Assembly (NCBI GenBank): GCA_034190875.2
Contig: CM067354.1
Coordinates: 46,956,037-47,020,036, forward strand
Direction of reading: 5' to 3'
DNA from: Urechis unicinctus
Lineage: Eukaryota; Annelida; Polychaeta; Xenopneusta; Urechidae
DNA length: 64,000 nt
Of the stretch, positions 28,074 to 40,244 are shown piece by piece; within the stretch, counting starts at the first letter, position 1; every line of letters begins with the position of its first letter. The notes under the pieces are model-generated. The model saw nothing but the letters and a program-made list of their open reading frames with translations, searched no databases and was not told the DNA's origin. A program made the translations under genes and the position numbers.

Positions 28074-31000
28074 TTAAGGGATGGCGTGGGAATGGTTATA
28101 AATTGAACAAAAGCTATACTAAAACTTACCTTCATATTATTATTGGCTAATCACTGTAGAAGATCGACATGCAAATAAAAGCGCATAAAATGGTTTCGAT
28201 GTTAATAACCATCAAGCGACTCAGCCTTAAAAACACTTAAGACCACACACATTTCACAAATGCAATACAATATCTAACAGGCAGTAAGGAAGCAATAGAA
28301 TTGGGTATGTACCAACGTTATTCATAGCTACACGGGTGATTGTGTTATAGAAAAAGATAACATATTAAGCAATGTGTTACACTGCCACTTGTAAATAAAT
28401 ACATCAAACATCGCTGGTTGGAGCAGAATAATATAAGCCTACGCGTCGTACATTGCACAGGCTTATTTGCTTTCCATGTGTTATAATTTGTGCAGCAAAT
28501 TAATGTAGCGTGCAATTAAAACAGGTATGTAGATTGTGGATAAGTTGCCGTTCATAGTGCATGCGCTATTCTATTCTACAATATAGACCATGACGAACGA
28601 TTAGCTAGAAACATCAAACCTACAAACCCCCGCTTTATGTGAGCTTAATATGTCAAATGTGTTATATATTATAATAACAAAATGTAGAAGAAAGATGGCC
28701 AAACCTAAACACATACAGTTTGCAGAGTGCCATACTGTTTTAATCAGTGCAAAAAGGGGATGGTATGAGCGATATTATAGCGGTTATACCAGTGAGGCCT
28801 ATTGCTATCAATTATCATTATTGATTAATGCCGCTGTTTGCATTACTCATATTATATATAAATCATGATGAATTGCTTTGCAAATACCTGGTATGGAGTT
28901 TGACCGCTATTAAACATATTGTCTCATATATTTGGCAGACATTATATTATTAATCGGTGCTTGGTTATTGATCTACGGTATAACAATTGATGCGCAGTTT
29001 TGTGATCTTCAAGAAGTTCCATGATCCACATGATGCTAGTTATGTATAGGAGTCGTCGCAACTATAATTTCATGTGACACATTAATGACTGTTGTCAAAA
29101 GTGAACGTAACAAAAGAAAGATTATGTGTCCAGCTGATAAATAACAACGCCTTGAATATATCATGGCACAGTAGGGTGACTGTAATAGAATATCTAATGT
29201 GCTCACGGGAAACTTATGTGATGGCCTGTGTAAAATTTTAAAGGTTTGGCACACGATACTGCTATAAACGGATCTGCTTATATAAACAAATCACCTAGTC
29301 GGACCATCGAACTCTTGTACTAAATGAGCGTATATCAAATTACTTACTTTCCCGTTACACCTGCTACTACACTACATTCAAGTCGTTGACTCGAAATGCC
29401 CCGATGTTAGTGAGACATATCTAAGGGATAACAATGAACATTTTGCTTAATGTTTTGGCATCACACTATTTGTGGCTGTAGTCACTCTGTTTCAAATATG
29501 TTGCATGCTTCACTTAATCCTCCCTAGTTCAGTGATTGCCTCTTTCCAACACCAAATTGTTGTTTCAACTTGTAAAGTCGGTTTCTGCTAATATTTCGTG
29601 CATCGGCCTTATCTTATTAACTACTTAATTCCTATGAAAAAAGCAGGTGGTCTGATATAGGGACGTCCAAGATACCAGATAGTGGTGATACAAGGATACA
29701 GGTAAGGTAATTAATATGAGTGCTACGCAAGTCTTCCATTTCGAGTTTGTTTAGTAGTTGTTGGTAGAAGTTCGTTACTGATAAATATTTCAAATAATTT
29801 GCTCTTTGGTGTGAGTGAAACCACAAACGAATTGAAACTTATGTCTGGAACGCAATGGCGTTCAGAAAATATTTTTCAACTACTAGACTCTCTAATTAAC
29901 CCTCTATCATGTTTTACTCTGAAGTCGTATTCATCGTTAATATACAACCCCACCTCTCTTTCGAAATGATCTGTTTTTGCCGGTGTAGTGCGCGGACAAT
30001 GGGCCATATAATGGCGCTCTAACAGCCGACCCTATGAGAGGTGATTGAGTCGTAATAACAGGGGCGTTGGCCAACTCGGCAATAATATACTGATTCAAGG
30101 CGTGCTTCACATGTCGTTTCCAGGGTTCACCTAGACGTTAGCCATAAATCGTGCGAGGATATTACCATGTGTCAGGCAATAGCACAATGACGTTGTCGTT
30201 AATGCATGTGCTACAAGCTACAGGAAGACGTTTCATATCTCATGTGTTCGCTACTGCTGCACTGTTTTTAGCATTGTAACCAATGGCAATTACTATAAAG
30301 TGGTATTATGTTTGCAAATAATATTTATCCTGCTACGGTGTTGCCTGGAAATCATCTCGACAGAGATGAACGCAGGTATGGACGTCTTTATGTGGGCTAT
30401 ATTAACTCGAGTACATAGGAAATCTACAATGAATGTGTGGTAAGGACCCCGGGTACACTCTATCTGCGGTGTGGAATAGGCAGGTAGAATATTCAGACTA
30501 GTGATCGGAATTGAACTGCGATGATTCGATGAACCAAACTGACAATGGACAACAAAAACGGCTGCATGTTTAATGATCACGAAATGTTGAACAGTGCTCG
30601 ACGCACAAACATGTACTGTATCATCACTATAAACAGCGAGACAAGTCTTGGCCACCTTATGGTCTTGTTTATGCTACTGCATAGGGAACACGGATGGGAG
30701 GATTGTATGGAGTACAACGAAGAGAGAGATGAAAGTGTTGGAAGGGCGTGCACATAAAATATTTCATGGTACTTCCGCGTTTCGCAGGATGCAGCACCGT
30801 ACTGTGAGTACGCCTGGTTGAAGTCAGCACTCGACCTGTGTCCTAGCAAAGTAACCCGAATCTTTATTCGGCAATCGCAGTTATATCCACTCAATGCGTT
30901 TTAGCATCCTCTATAACTTACATACAATGTGCCAAAATTGAATGAGGTAATATTCCAGATTGTATCAAAGACGCACTTTGCGATTGCTTATTGCGAACTG

Positions 31001-31990
31001 ATGCATTGATGCATCGTCAGCTACATCATGACACAAGATAGGCATCACCCATGAAAGTATCACATCGTCCATTGGGACTGTATCCACCATAATCATTTGA
31101 TTTCTTTCATGTCTACCTCAATACTGACTTCGTGTCAAATATTGATTTAGCAATAGTTCACATAAAGGCATCACACGCTTTCAAAATAACATCGAATAAT
31201 GCACTATAACCACGCATAATAATGTGATGAGATTTAAGTTTATGACTAAGATTATAGCATGTAAAATACTGGCCGAAGGTATTTTGAAGTTGATAATTTA
31301 GTGCTTGGCGCATTGAATAATATGTTGACAGTCTTTAGCAGTTCCTGAATATGATTTATTTTACTTAATATATTGATAAGGAGACCCAATAATGTTATAA
31401 TACTTTATCAATATTCCGTCTGCTAGTAAATCCAACTGTGTGCGGAGCATTTGTGCACGTGATATAAAGTATTTGAACATTCAACACACGTCCTGCGATG
31501 GGATGAACATGCGACATGATATATGTCGATATTACTTACCACCATCTGCAGATAATGATCACAGCAATCAATTCTATCAACGTAGTTTGATGCTTCACAA
31601 TCCTGAAATGTAGTAAGTTGGTCTGAAGTGGGATGCGCTTTTTCGCTCTTTAAAAAAGAAGTATCGACAGATGATTATAGCGTGAATATCGTGTGATTGA
31701 TCTGCACCAGAGTTAACCCTTTTAGACAAATGACTACTAAGACACATTGTGCATACCTCTTATGGTCGTGTAATAATACAGGTAATTGACTCGATGCTAT
31801 TGAAGACGATATAGCCACTGACAGGAAAGAACTATTAAGCGCATGATACCAGTAATGATTTATTTCAGCAGATGGACAATACAGAGGAAGAGAATCATAA
31901 CATTTGAATATACGTCTTTATTATTATGGCTGACAAATTAGCTTATTTTGTAGAACGTCTATCGGTAAACATGCTGGTGCTTTAGAAGGC
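28074..31990. other. Intergenic DNA, no gene recognised
   Basis: Short frames only; two overlapping minus-strand frames (120 codons at 30293-30655 and 105 codons at 30577-30894) lack recognisable domains. No structured repeat was seen. Confidence 0.4.
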
Positions 31991-32385
31991 GACACAGGTC
32001 ATTTGCAATTGCCATTATCACGGTATTTCTGCTTTCTTTTGGTTGACATGGGCCATTCACGCTCTCCTTCGCCAGTGTGCTACTTTATTGACACGGGTCA
32101 TTTAAACTCACCTACTCCAGGGTGCCACAAGGGGATGGGCAATTCAAGCTCACCTGCGCCGGGGTACTAATTTATTGACCAGGGCCATTCGAACTCACGA
32201 ACGCCATGGTACTACTTTACGGACATGGGCCATTCACATTCGCCCACGCCGGGGTCGCTTTTTCATTGACATGGGCCATTCGCACTTCCTAACGCCAGGG
32301 TTAAAAGTTAATGACACGGGTCATTCACACTTGTCAACATCAGGGCGCTACTTTATGGAAATGAGCCATTCTAATTCATCGATGA
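31991..32385 (+). repeat. 45-bp minisatellite with a 15-codon reading phase (about 9 units)
   Basis: Units start at about 31991, 32045, 32090, 32132, 32177, 32222, 32268, 32313 and 32358. Most are 45 bp; one is 42, one 46 and the first 54. Each begins GA(C/A) and carries GGGCCATTC or GGTCATT. In the plus-strand phase the unit reads approximately D-M-G-H-S-H-S-P-T-P-G-x-Y-F-I. Units 31991-32221 share one frame. An extra base in the unit at 32222 moves the rest into the frame of a 152-codon open reading frame (32175-32633). The unit at 32132 has an in-frame TAA where others have a Tyr codon. It is either a non-coding minisatellite or a decayed coding repeat; no protein family is recognised. Confidence 0.85.
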
Positions 32386-34920
32386 ACAGAAAAGCAGGAC
32401 TACCTTTATCTACAATGTCCTCCCACTCGAAGCTCTTCTTTGTTTTTTTCCTATATTCATGTCAAGGAAAAATGCAAAATCTGCACTTTATGTGGTTATT
32501 TCGTTTTCAAAAAGGTACTGAATGGGTTGATACAGTCATGCTGAAAGAATGGCAACAGATATCATACCACACATACAATTATTATACAAACTTGCAACTC
32601 TTATCTATCGACGCTGCAACGCTTAAACTATGAAGGCACTTATCAAATGAGACCTGCATTACCATGATGTGACAAATGAACCGTGACAAACTAAAACAAA
32701 TCCCACATTAATGCAGACCCGTTATATATTTCACATTAATACTGCTAAGCAGCTGATGCTAAAAAGATAATGTATAATCGGGTCATGGTAGTCTGCGTCC
32801 CAGACTCCAGGGGTTCCGCTTCACTTCTCGCCCTAGAGTCTACGACACGACCAGCTCTAAAAGTGGCGCGTCCGAATATTTATTAGACACGTTCGGTTAT
32901 CTTCGTGACCAATCAACGCAAAGGTTATGACCCGGATTGACCTTAATTGCACGTGTCTGGCTCATGGAACTGGCTTGTGATACGCACCCTCAGTTCTATG
33001 TGACGTCTGGACATTGTAGTGGTCTGCTGCCAATGAGAACACATCGAATGTGTTTTGGAATTATGGGGCGTCTCAAAAGTTCAAATTGGCACCACAACAA
33101 GCGCTTTAATCGCTTAGCTGCACGATAGTATGTTTACGTGATAGTAAGTTAAAAAGAACCAGTTGTGTGTCTGCTTCTCTCGCCGAATGTGTGATTAATA
33201 GGGCCACTCAGCATGAAACAACAAATCGGAGTGTTGTAGAATGTGTGCCCGGTTTATAAAAATCACTCGGCCGGTTGGACAAGTTCTTCGGAAATTGTAG
33301 AACTGACCAATGAGAGACAACGACTCAAAGGTACCCGAGAGTGACCGAGGGACATGGCTTGTGACTGGAGCATCCCAAATCTGGGATGCCCGTCCAGTTC
33401 AAGACATTAAGCTCTCCTAGACTGAAGGCGAAACTATTGAACATCAGTAACATGTAAACAGCGCCCGCAGCCATCAGGCTAGGGGACCTTGACTAGGGTC
33501 ATGGTGACTAGCTTTAATTTATTAATGACCGGATGTATGACTATTTATGCCATTTACACACTCGTGCAGTGTCATACTTTGTCCCGAGATTTGAATGAGG
33601 ATGCGCATGCGGTTTGTAGTAAGTGGGTTATCTCCTTTTAAGTTGCAAAATCTCTTCCCTTTGAACAGTATGATTTATCAATAATGGTAGAAAATCCTGG
33701 AGCGTAATGCAAAGCGATGGAATAGGATGTCACAATGTGTACTGACGTTGAATTCGATTGGTCCAAATAGAATCATAATTATGCTATTTCGCCGACACAT
33801 TTGCTATCACTTGTCCCCAAATCGAGATACTGTATAATTCTTTGTAAAGACCGCTTTTCATATAAGGCTGTGTTGGCAAAGGCTTTCCATTAATTTGTGT
33901 GAAATACTACTTTCACATATCGTATTCCAAATATGCCCATTACTTTTCCTGCCTACATCATATCGTTAGCGCTGTGAGTCGTAAGCCCAATCCATCGTCT
34001 AAATCACGAGAAACCATACACAGAAGCGACAATCTGTTCGCCCATAGCCACTCAAATAATGAATGTATGGTCATGTCTACGCCTGAATGCCGAATCGCTT
34101 GCACTATACAAATATATATTAACAATAAATCATTTACGACTCTAATCCCGATCGGTTGAGCTGATGCTTGTTAGATTAAACACGAGGTAGCGGTTAGCCT
34201 TTTCATACCTAACACTAATCACGTGTTTTACTAGTTTCGAAAGTAATTATCGTCCTTTTCATATACACTAGTTGCTTATTACCATCTCGGTAGAAATAAT
34301 CTAGTTGACTTTCTTTGAATTGAAAGTGTTCACGCCGAATTGGCAATGTTAAACAATTGTCTCGCCGCAATTGCCGATGACGTCAATTGATTACATATGA
34401 GCGGTTACAAGTTACATTATCCCTTTTCATCCACCTTTATCCCTGAGATGCGGGCTTCTTGCAATGTCCATTTTGTAAATATGTGATCGGAGGATAGCTG
34501 GCACTTTTTCTGTTTGCTTAAGCTAATATGATTAAGTAGCCCCCTACATATGTCATACAAGCAAGCAATATACACAAATAATTGAGGAACTATAAATTTA
34601 TCATTGATGAGATAAGTGCAGGCATGATCATTCGTCACTACCTGTGAATGCAGACATCAATTAGCGGTTTTTTTCGAAAATCACCCAAGCAATACATTGT
34701 TTTAATGTGGTTGTAAAATGGATTGTTTGTGTCTGAGATAGATAACATATCTTTTTTGTGGATTTCCGTCGATTCAATCGGAACGCATATTAATCAGCAC
34801 TGCAATACACATAACTTGAGTAAACTTGTCGAATGACATCTGCGCCATGTGAAACCATAGAGTCAACCCCGAGGTGATGTACATAGAATACCGACGCAAA
34901 TAGCGCTCATTCGGAAAAGC
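32386..34920. other. Intergenic DNA, partly GC-richer, with hairpins
   Basis: From about 32790 to 33480 the sequence is visibly richer in G and C than its surroundings. It contains the inverted octamers CGGGTCAT (32779-32786) and ATGACCCG (32927-32934), 156 bp from outer end to outer end, and the hairpin listed separately. No coding frame with a recognised domain is present. Confidence 0.4.
33364..33398. other. Perfect-stem hairpin
   Basis: ACTGGA (33364-33369) and GCATCCCA (33370-33377) pair with TGGGATGC (33382-33389) and TCCAGT (33393-33398) around the 4-base loop AATC. A 3-base bulge (CCG) sits on the 3' side. Fourteen pairs in 35 bases is much stronger than typical for the surrounding sequence. 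The function is unknown. Confidence 0.7.
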
Positions 34921-35050
34921 TTAGTTTACGTGTATATTTACTAGTTTACTCGTAAAATGACTAGTTCACACTCAACACTTTATGCGCAAACAAATAATTG
35001 TCTGCGCAAACAAGTAGTTTACCCGAGCTACTAGTTTACGCGTTAACTAG
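34921..35050. repeat. Cluster of CTAGTTTAC and GCGCAAACAA motifs
   Basis: TTAGTTTACG, ACTAGTTTAC, ACTAGTTCAC, TAGTTTAC, ACTAGTTTACGCG and the partly inverted GTTAACTAG and CGTAAAATGACTAG fall within 130 bp. They are interleaved with two copies of TGCGCAAACAA. The motifs are irregularly spaced, so this is a degenerate short-repeat cluster rather than a clean tandem array. Confidence 0.6.
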
Positions 35051-38000
35051 CCATTTGGAATGTTTTTCTGGGCGATATAACAGAGCACAAATCACTCCCA
35101 TCACGCGGCTTTCGTACCTATGCAATATCGCGAAACAGCGTCTTTGAGTGTCGTTACATCTCAATGTGAATAATGTTTAAGCACAGCAACAATGTCGCGT
35201 ATAATCGCAGCCATCTTATGTTACGTATTATCTAAAATTATACGGAGTCTCTCTCGTAGTAATGGTAAGAAGTGTTCAAAAAACCATGCCTACGTGTGAT
35301 AGCCAGCAGCACTTTGCAATACGCTCATACCCACTACTGTGCTGGTGCATTCTGGCACAGCGTAAAGGCTTGAGGTGCATCTTCTACAAGAGGCTTGTAT
35401 AAACAAGCATACGAAAAATAATAAGTTCAATATAGGTGCCATATCTTTTATGCGAAGAATTACTCAATCGTAGAAAAATTATATCATATGTTGTAAAATG
35501 GTTGGATTGTACTAACCAAAGCTACATCAATTGAATACCATTATATAAAAACATGAATTTCACCCGAAAACATTTTTCTTACATCATAAATAGAAAATCC
35601 CTCTTGTAGATCGCAAGATTTATGTAAACGAACTTGATGCCATTTCAACATTTTTGATTGGACGCAGAAAAAGCATTGTCAAACCGACATTATAATTGAT
35701 TGCTCGTTATATGGCGATATTGGCATCAACTTTAACAACACGTGCCGCAAACGGCACCATTGTTGACAATTTATAACAGAATTTACGTGATTGAACGACT
35801 CAACGTAATCGCCTAGATCGCTCATCCGCAGCATTATACTAATGTTGATATGGATAACAGCTGCTATGATCGGATGTGTTTATGTATCAGCAGCTTCATA
35901 ATGGCACCACAATAATTGAAATCGAGTTATGATAGTGATTGCAGTCAATCAGGTAGTCAATCTACTCGTCGATTACTGAATGAATAATCATCCGGTTCTT
36001 CAATATATGAGCATGTACTTTATATAACATATGAATATTAGCAGACTTTTGAGTCTGTGTGACATAAATATGAGATATATCAAAGAATATATTCACTTTT
36101 TTATTATATAACTTTTCGGCATTCATATGTAGCGGTAAATTTCACTGATACAAAGCGCCATTTTATAAATCGACGGTCTAATTCACCTAATCAGAATAGC
36201 TGAATTTAAGGTAATTTAAGTTGCCTATTAACCCTGACTACTAGGTTGTCAACCATGAGACATTTATGAACGAGCAAATTAATCTATCAATTAGATCGTA
36301 AATTAAACGGTTAGCGCCTGATTTTAGCGATTATAGAAATGCATATTTACATCGGAGGTCTGATTAGCTGGAAACTCCGAAAATGGAGCAAGAATGATAG
36401 TACGTAAATCACAGTAATTGGGGCACTTAGTCACGGAAACTATTCGGTTACATATATGCGCATATACAACATCACTTTGATGAAGCCTTTGTGCGGCTGA
36501 TAAATATGAGATATATCATGTCTAATTAACAGCTTCGGGTATACGCGAAAATATTCCGAGTGAACATAAACTTTTCCGGTGATGCCTCATATATGATTTG
36601 TAAAGTACATTGCCAAATAAAGCTTGGCTTATCGCAATTGTTCGTTGTGTGCTGTATCCGCAAGGTAATTCTATTGCGAAAACTATGGAGCCTCTTTTTG
36701 AGCAAGTATCAATACACGAGTGCCTAGTCATAAAATGCCATTGGGTTTAAATAAAATGCGATACTATGTGTGCTGATGCAATTGCCATGGTCGGTTCCAG
36801 ATGCACAGCTTCAGACTTGCCATAGGCAATGAGCTTAGCCACAATGAAAGGCAGGATGATATATTTTATTTACACTTTAAAAGGAGCAGCAACCAACTGA
36901 AGTGACTGTCAAGAAAGCAAGGTTATACATCAGACATTTAAATGATTTTCTTCTGAAGCAGCGTCCTAACATACGTTTTAAATAGCTACAATTTCAGCTA
37001 CATAATAGAATAATAATCGACATTCGTCCGCTGCTATATTAGGTATTTAAGTCTGACGTAATGTGATTACTAGCAGAAATAAGTGCTGCATGATTGATTA
37101 TGGCATACGTATATGTAAGTACGTACAACAATCGCTGCCAGTTACACAACCAGCCAACCAGTCAAGGTGTTTTGCAAATTTAACCATACGGTGGTTAATT
37201 ACGCAGTGTCACAGACGCCTCTACACAGCCCCTTGTGTCATCAGTAGGCTACCCGATGTCAGCTAGTGAAGACATACTTAAGATATGAAATACCTAAACA
37301 TATATGTAGGTCTATCAACATATTGTAATCATCCAATTAAAATATGACAAAATGCAAATGTGTGCGACTTTTGGTGGTATTAATAGATCAAATGTATGGG
37401 TTTTATTTTCGATTGAGGGCTGTAACTCGCCTAATCTCATTAATAACCACATACGTCTCTTTGCATATAGTAGGAAAGTTACCTGATATATTTATATCTT
37501 TGTTATTTGTTACTCTTGGTATAGTCTGTGAATACTGGAATTAATGGTGCCAGGAGGCATACCCATCCAGTTGCTAGGATGACTATACAAGAGAGCAATG
37601 TAATCAACGTAGTGACGCTGTTTGTGTCTCTCTTGCTGGCGTAAAGAAGATGTCACGACATTGCAATCGACAGCAATACGAGCAAAAAGTGCCGGGGGCC
37701 ATATCTAGTGACAGCATTTCCGCTTTGTAAACAGCAGCGACACAGTATTCACTTACTGAGCTTTAGGAAATAGCTTTGTAACCTCAACTTAATTAATCTC
37801 ATTGGGGTTCTTCATCAGCATTGTTCGTTCGATCTCCATTGGCTGATTCTACCCCAATATTGTTGTCGGGCACATTTTACTTTTTGGTTAACTCTCACCA
37901 ATGCTAATGGAGCACATTGATTACGCGTTAAACAATACCCAATCGGCAGTCATTAGAGGCGCTGATGAATGGCATCAATGTCCTTCATATATTGGTTGAG

Positions 38001-39559
38001 TCGACATTACATACCCCCCCCCTTGTGCAGTGTTTAAATAATGTGGCGAGGGGAATCATGTCTGTAACAGCATGTAGATGGTTACAGGATTGTCATTGTT
38101 TATTGGTGAATGAATGTATTGCAACGTAAAAGCCCGTTCGATCGAACCATTGCACATTATGTATCCATACGTTTAGCGAAATAGGTAATGAAAAGGCTTG
38201 AACTTGAGATATGACACGAACGATCGAATGCCAATTAAGTGATTTCCAGTTCTTGTTTAATTCAAGCACTTCATTTTATATGATTCGGTTGCCCTGTACG
38301 TGATCGCTACAGTCTGACTAAAGACTGTAGACACAATATTTGTTAATCAGCCGTTCAATGGCAAGGGTAAACCTAATGCCGTTCCACCGTGGCAATACTC
38401 ATACAACGAGAGTTGCATGCTTTGTCCTGTGATGACTATTCTGCCGGAATGCAAAAGTACCCTGCGTACCTGTAATGTGAACTATTCAAATGAGGTTATA
38501 GCTCTATAGCGTCTCTCTCGATGCATAAATACATGCACTCTCGAAACTGCGTTAGAATTTAACAACGGCATTGTAGATACCATTTAATTATCTGTGGTCC
38601 CGCTATTTCAACTAACTTTCTGTAATTCCACGATATGAAACAGGTCAGAACAAACAATACCGTGGTACGGCTGGCGTCAAGCTCCTTCTTTATACTCTTT
38701 TGCGATTATGATATGTTTAATCCGGTTAACTACATTGCGTAATAATCAATTGTAAATATTCATCATGGGAACATCACTTGGTTTTGTATAGAGCAATGTG
38801 TCATTGGATCCATCGGGACGCCTAAATAGCCATGTTGTAATAGGTTAGGGCCCTCTTGACATATTATATGAGTATATGATGAGTTAAGCAGATAACTTAA
38901 AGATGCATAAATATCCCATTTGTGTATTAAAGATATTGCTAACACCAAAGATAATAATTGAAGACATGCGCAACGCATACTGTGAGAAATCGGTGGATCT
39001 GATTTTCGTATTCAACTTAGATATTTTACGTCCAAGCTGTTGAGTGATTGTGATAACACCGGGGAATATCACGACATGAGCTTATTGCTTCTTCTGAGAA
39101 AGAACGCAAATACCCCCATGTGTATTTAAGCTATTCCATAAATCAAATGCCGCGCAAAATCCACATGTTGGCTACAGTGCCATAAGTTAGCCGTCAAATA
39201 CTATACTTGCGGATCTGTCGCTATCCATTTTATAGGGCCTTAATAAAATTTCTACTAGCTTAATATAGCAGGATGTGTCTCCTTGTAAGAGGTGATTAAG
39301 GAGCTAGCCCACGAGAGTAAATAACATTTCACATCCACTTGGTTATTTTGTTTGGTAAAACCCGTCGTGTATGTTGATCTTTATGATCGAGCCTCACATA
39401 AGTGACTCATGATGATGTTTAGCGCCAGGATTAAATAAATTAATAAAGTCAGCACGATTCGAGTGATTTCCGCGTCTAAGGTTTTACCAATTGTTGCGCC
39501 AGCGTTAGAAGCAATTCACAAACCACAAACTCCAGTTGCGTGTTCAACACAATACTCAA
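35051..39559. other. Intergenic DNA upstream of the retrotransposon
   Basis: Frames are 71 codons or fewer and have no motif. A C9 homopolymer lies near 38014-38022. Nothing else is recognised up to the retrotransposon target site. Confidence 0.45.
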
Positions 39560-39564
39560 TAAGG
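39560..39564. repeat. Target-site duplication TAAGG, left copy
   Basis: TAAGG directly precedes the 5' LTR and is repeated directly after the 3' LTR (44511-44515). A 5-bp duplication is usual for Ty3/Gypsy integrases. Confidence 0.9.
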
Positions 39565-39713
39565 TGTTGCATTATGAAGCCCTCACTAAAAATCATAACG
39601 TGCACTTCATGTGTTGGATGGTGGTTAAGAATAAAGACAGTTCTGTTCCGGTCTCCATGGTGTCGTCCTCGTGTGTGTGTTTCTCAATATAGTTATTTGG
39701 ACATAACATAACA
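39565..39713 (+). repeat. 5' LTR, 149 bp
   Basis: It begins TG and ends CA, and is identical to 44362-44510 except at position 91 of the LTR. It contains the polyadenylation hexamer AATAAA (39630-39635). The length is at the short end for Ty3/Gypsy LTRs. No convincing TATA box is visible, as is common in such short LTRs. Confidence 0.97.
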
Positions 39714-40055
39714 TGGTGGCAGCAAGTGAGATCTAAAACGACCCATAGTGATTAAAAACAGTGTTTTTGTCTTCCGCTAGTCAGCAGTGGAAACGACTGT
39801 CGTCTTGAGGTCAGTGACACCGGATTTCAGTGAACCGAGCAATTCACCTCCTCAACGACCCCGCTCAAACGCACATGGTCGGCGACGGATTGTGTGACTG
39901 TGGTGTTGGAATGTCGAGCAACAAAACGAGCACAAAGTGCAAATCGCAAGTAAGCTTCTACATGTGACAATATCAGGTCTAGTGATCGTGTTGGACGTTG
40001 TGGTAAATAATTGCATCGCGTCAGTGACAGTGTGCAGTTTATCGCCCGCCAAATC
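39714..40055 (+). promoter_or_regulatory. Retrotransposon leader with primer-binding-like site
   Basis: Immediately after the 5' LTR comes TGGTGGCAGCAAGTGAG. TGG is the complement of a tRNA CCA end, and the TGGTGGCAGC wording is typical of animal Gypsy elements. The exact primer tRNA cannot be assigned by eye. The remaining ~320 bp up to the gag start is an untranslated leader. Confidence 0.7.
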
Positions 40056-40244
40056 ATGTCGGAATCAAACCCAGCAGCAAGCGTGCAGTACGTGCACTCA
40101 AACGATCTAGCCGGTATCAAGTTGCCCTCATTCAACTGGGACAGTGACGATTTGCCTCATCAGTTTCGCTCATTCAAGCGTTATTGTGAACTGTTGTTGT
40201 CGACTCCTACGTACAGTAACAAAACAGGTCAAGAAATTGTTTAA
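40056..40244 (+). CDS. gag: gag N-terminal part (first frame, interrupted)
   Basis: A 62-codon frame starts at ATG 40056 (MSESNPAASV) and ends at TAA 40242-40244. It contains the start of a Gypsy capsid domain (LPSFNW...FRSFKRYCELL). I prefer this ATG to the in-frame one at 40011 because the Gag-like sequence begins here; the upstream residues look like leader. The capsid sequence continues smoothly in the next frame from 40240, so the stop is caused by one extra base, most simply in the TTT at 40240-40242. The product packages element RNA in virus-like particles. A programmed shift in mid-capsid would be unusual, so I read this as a mutation or sequencing indel. Confidence 0.8.
   Translation: MSESNPAASVQYVHSNDLAGIKLPSFNWDSDDLPHQFRSFKRYCELLLSTPTYSNKTGQEIV

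Noticed and set aside
30293-30894. Overlapping minus-strand frames of 120 and 105 codons as an exon pair
   Set aside because: No domain, no convincing splice signals considered together, and open frames on the opposite strand as well.
31991-32385. CRISPR array
   Set aside because: The units are contiguous diverged 45-bp repeats without distinct spacers, and the context is eukaryotic.
32779-32934. A MITE with 8-bp terminal inverted repeats
   Set aside because: The inverted octamers do not extend outward, no target duplication is visible, and 8-bp matches at this distance occur by chance.
40144-40239. First 32 codons of the long gag-pol frame as a real N-terminus
   Set aside because: They overlap the genuine capsid-coding frame that starts at 40056 and show no similarity to Gag. 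The upstream frame continues the capsid sequence instead.
40236-40244. Programmed ribosomal frameshift in gag
   Set aside because: The break lies in mid-capsid with no clear slippery heptamer or downstream structure. Gypsy frameshifts normally lie between gag and pol.
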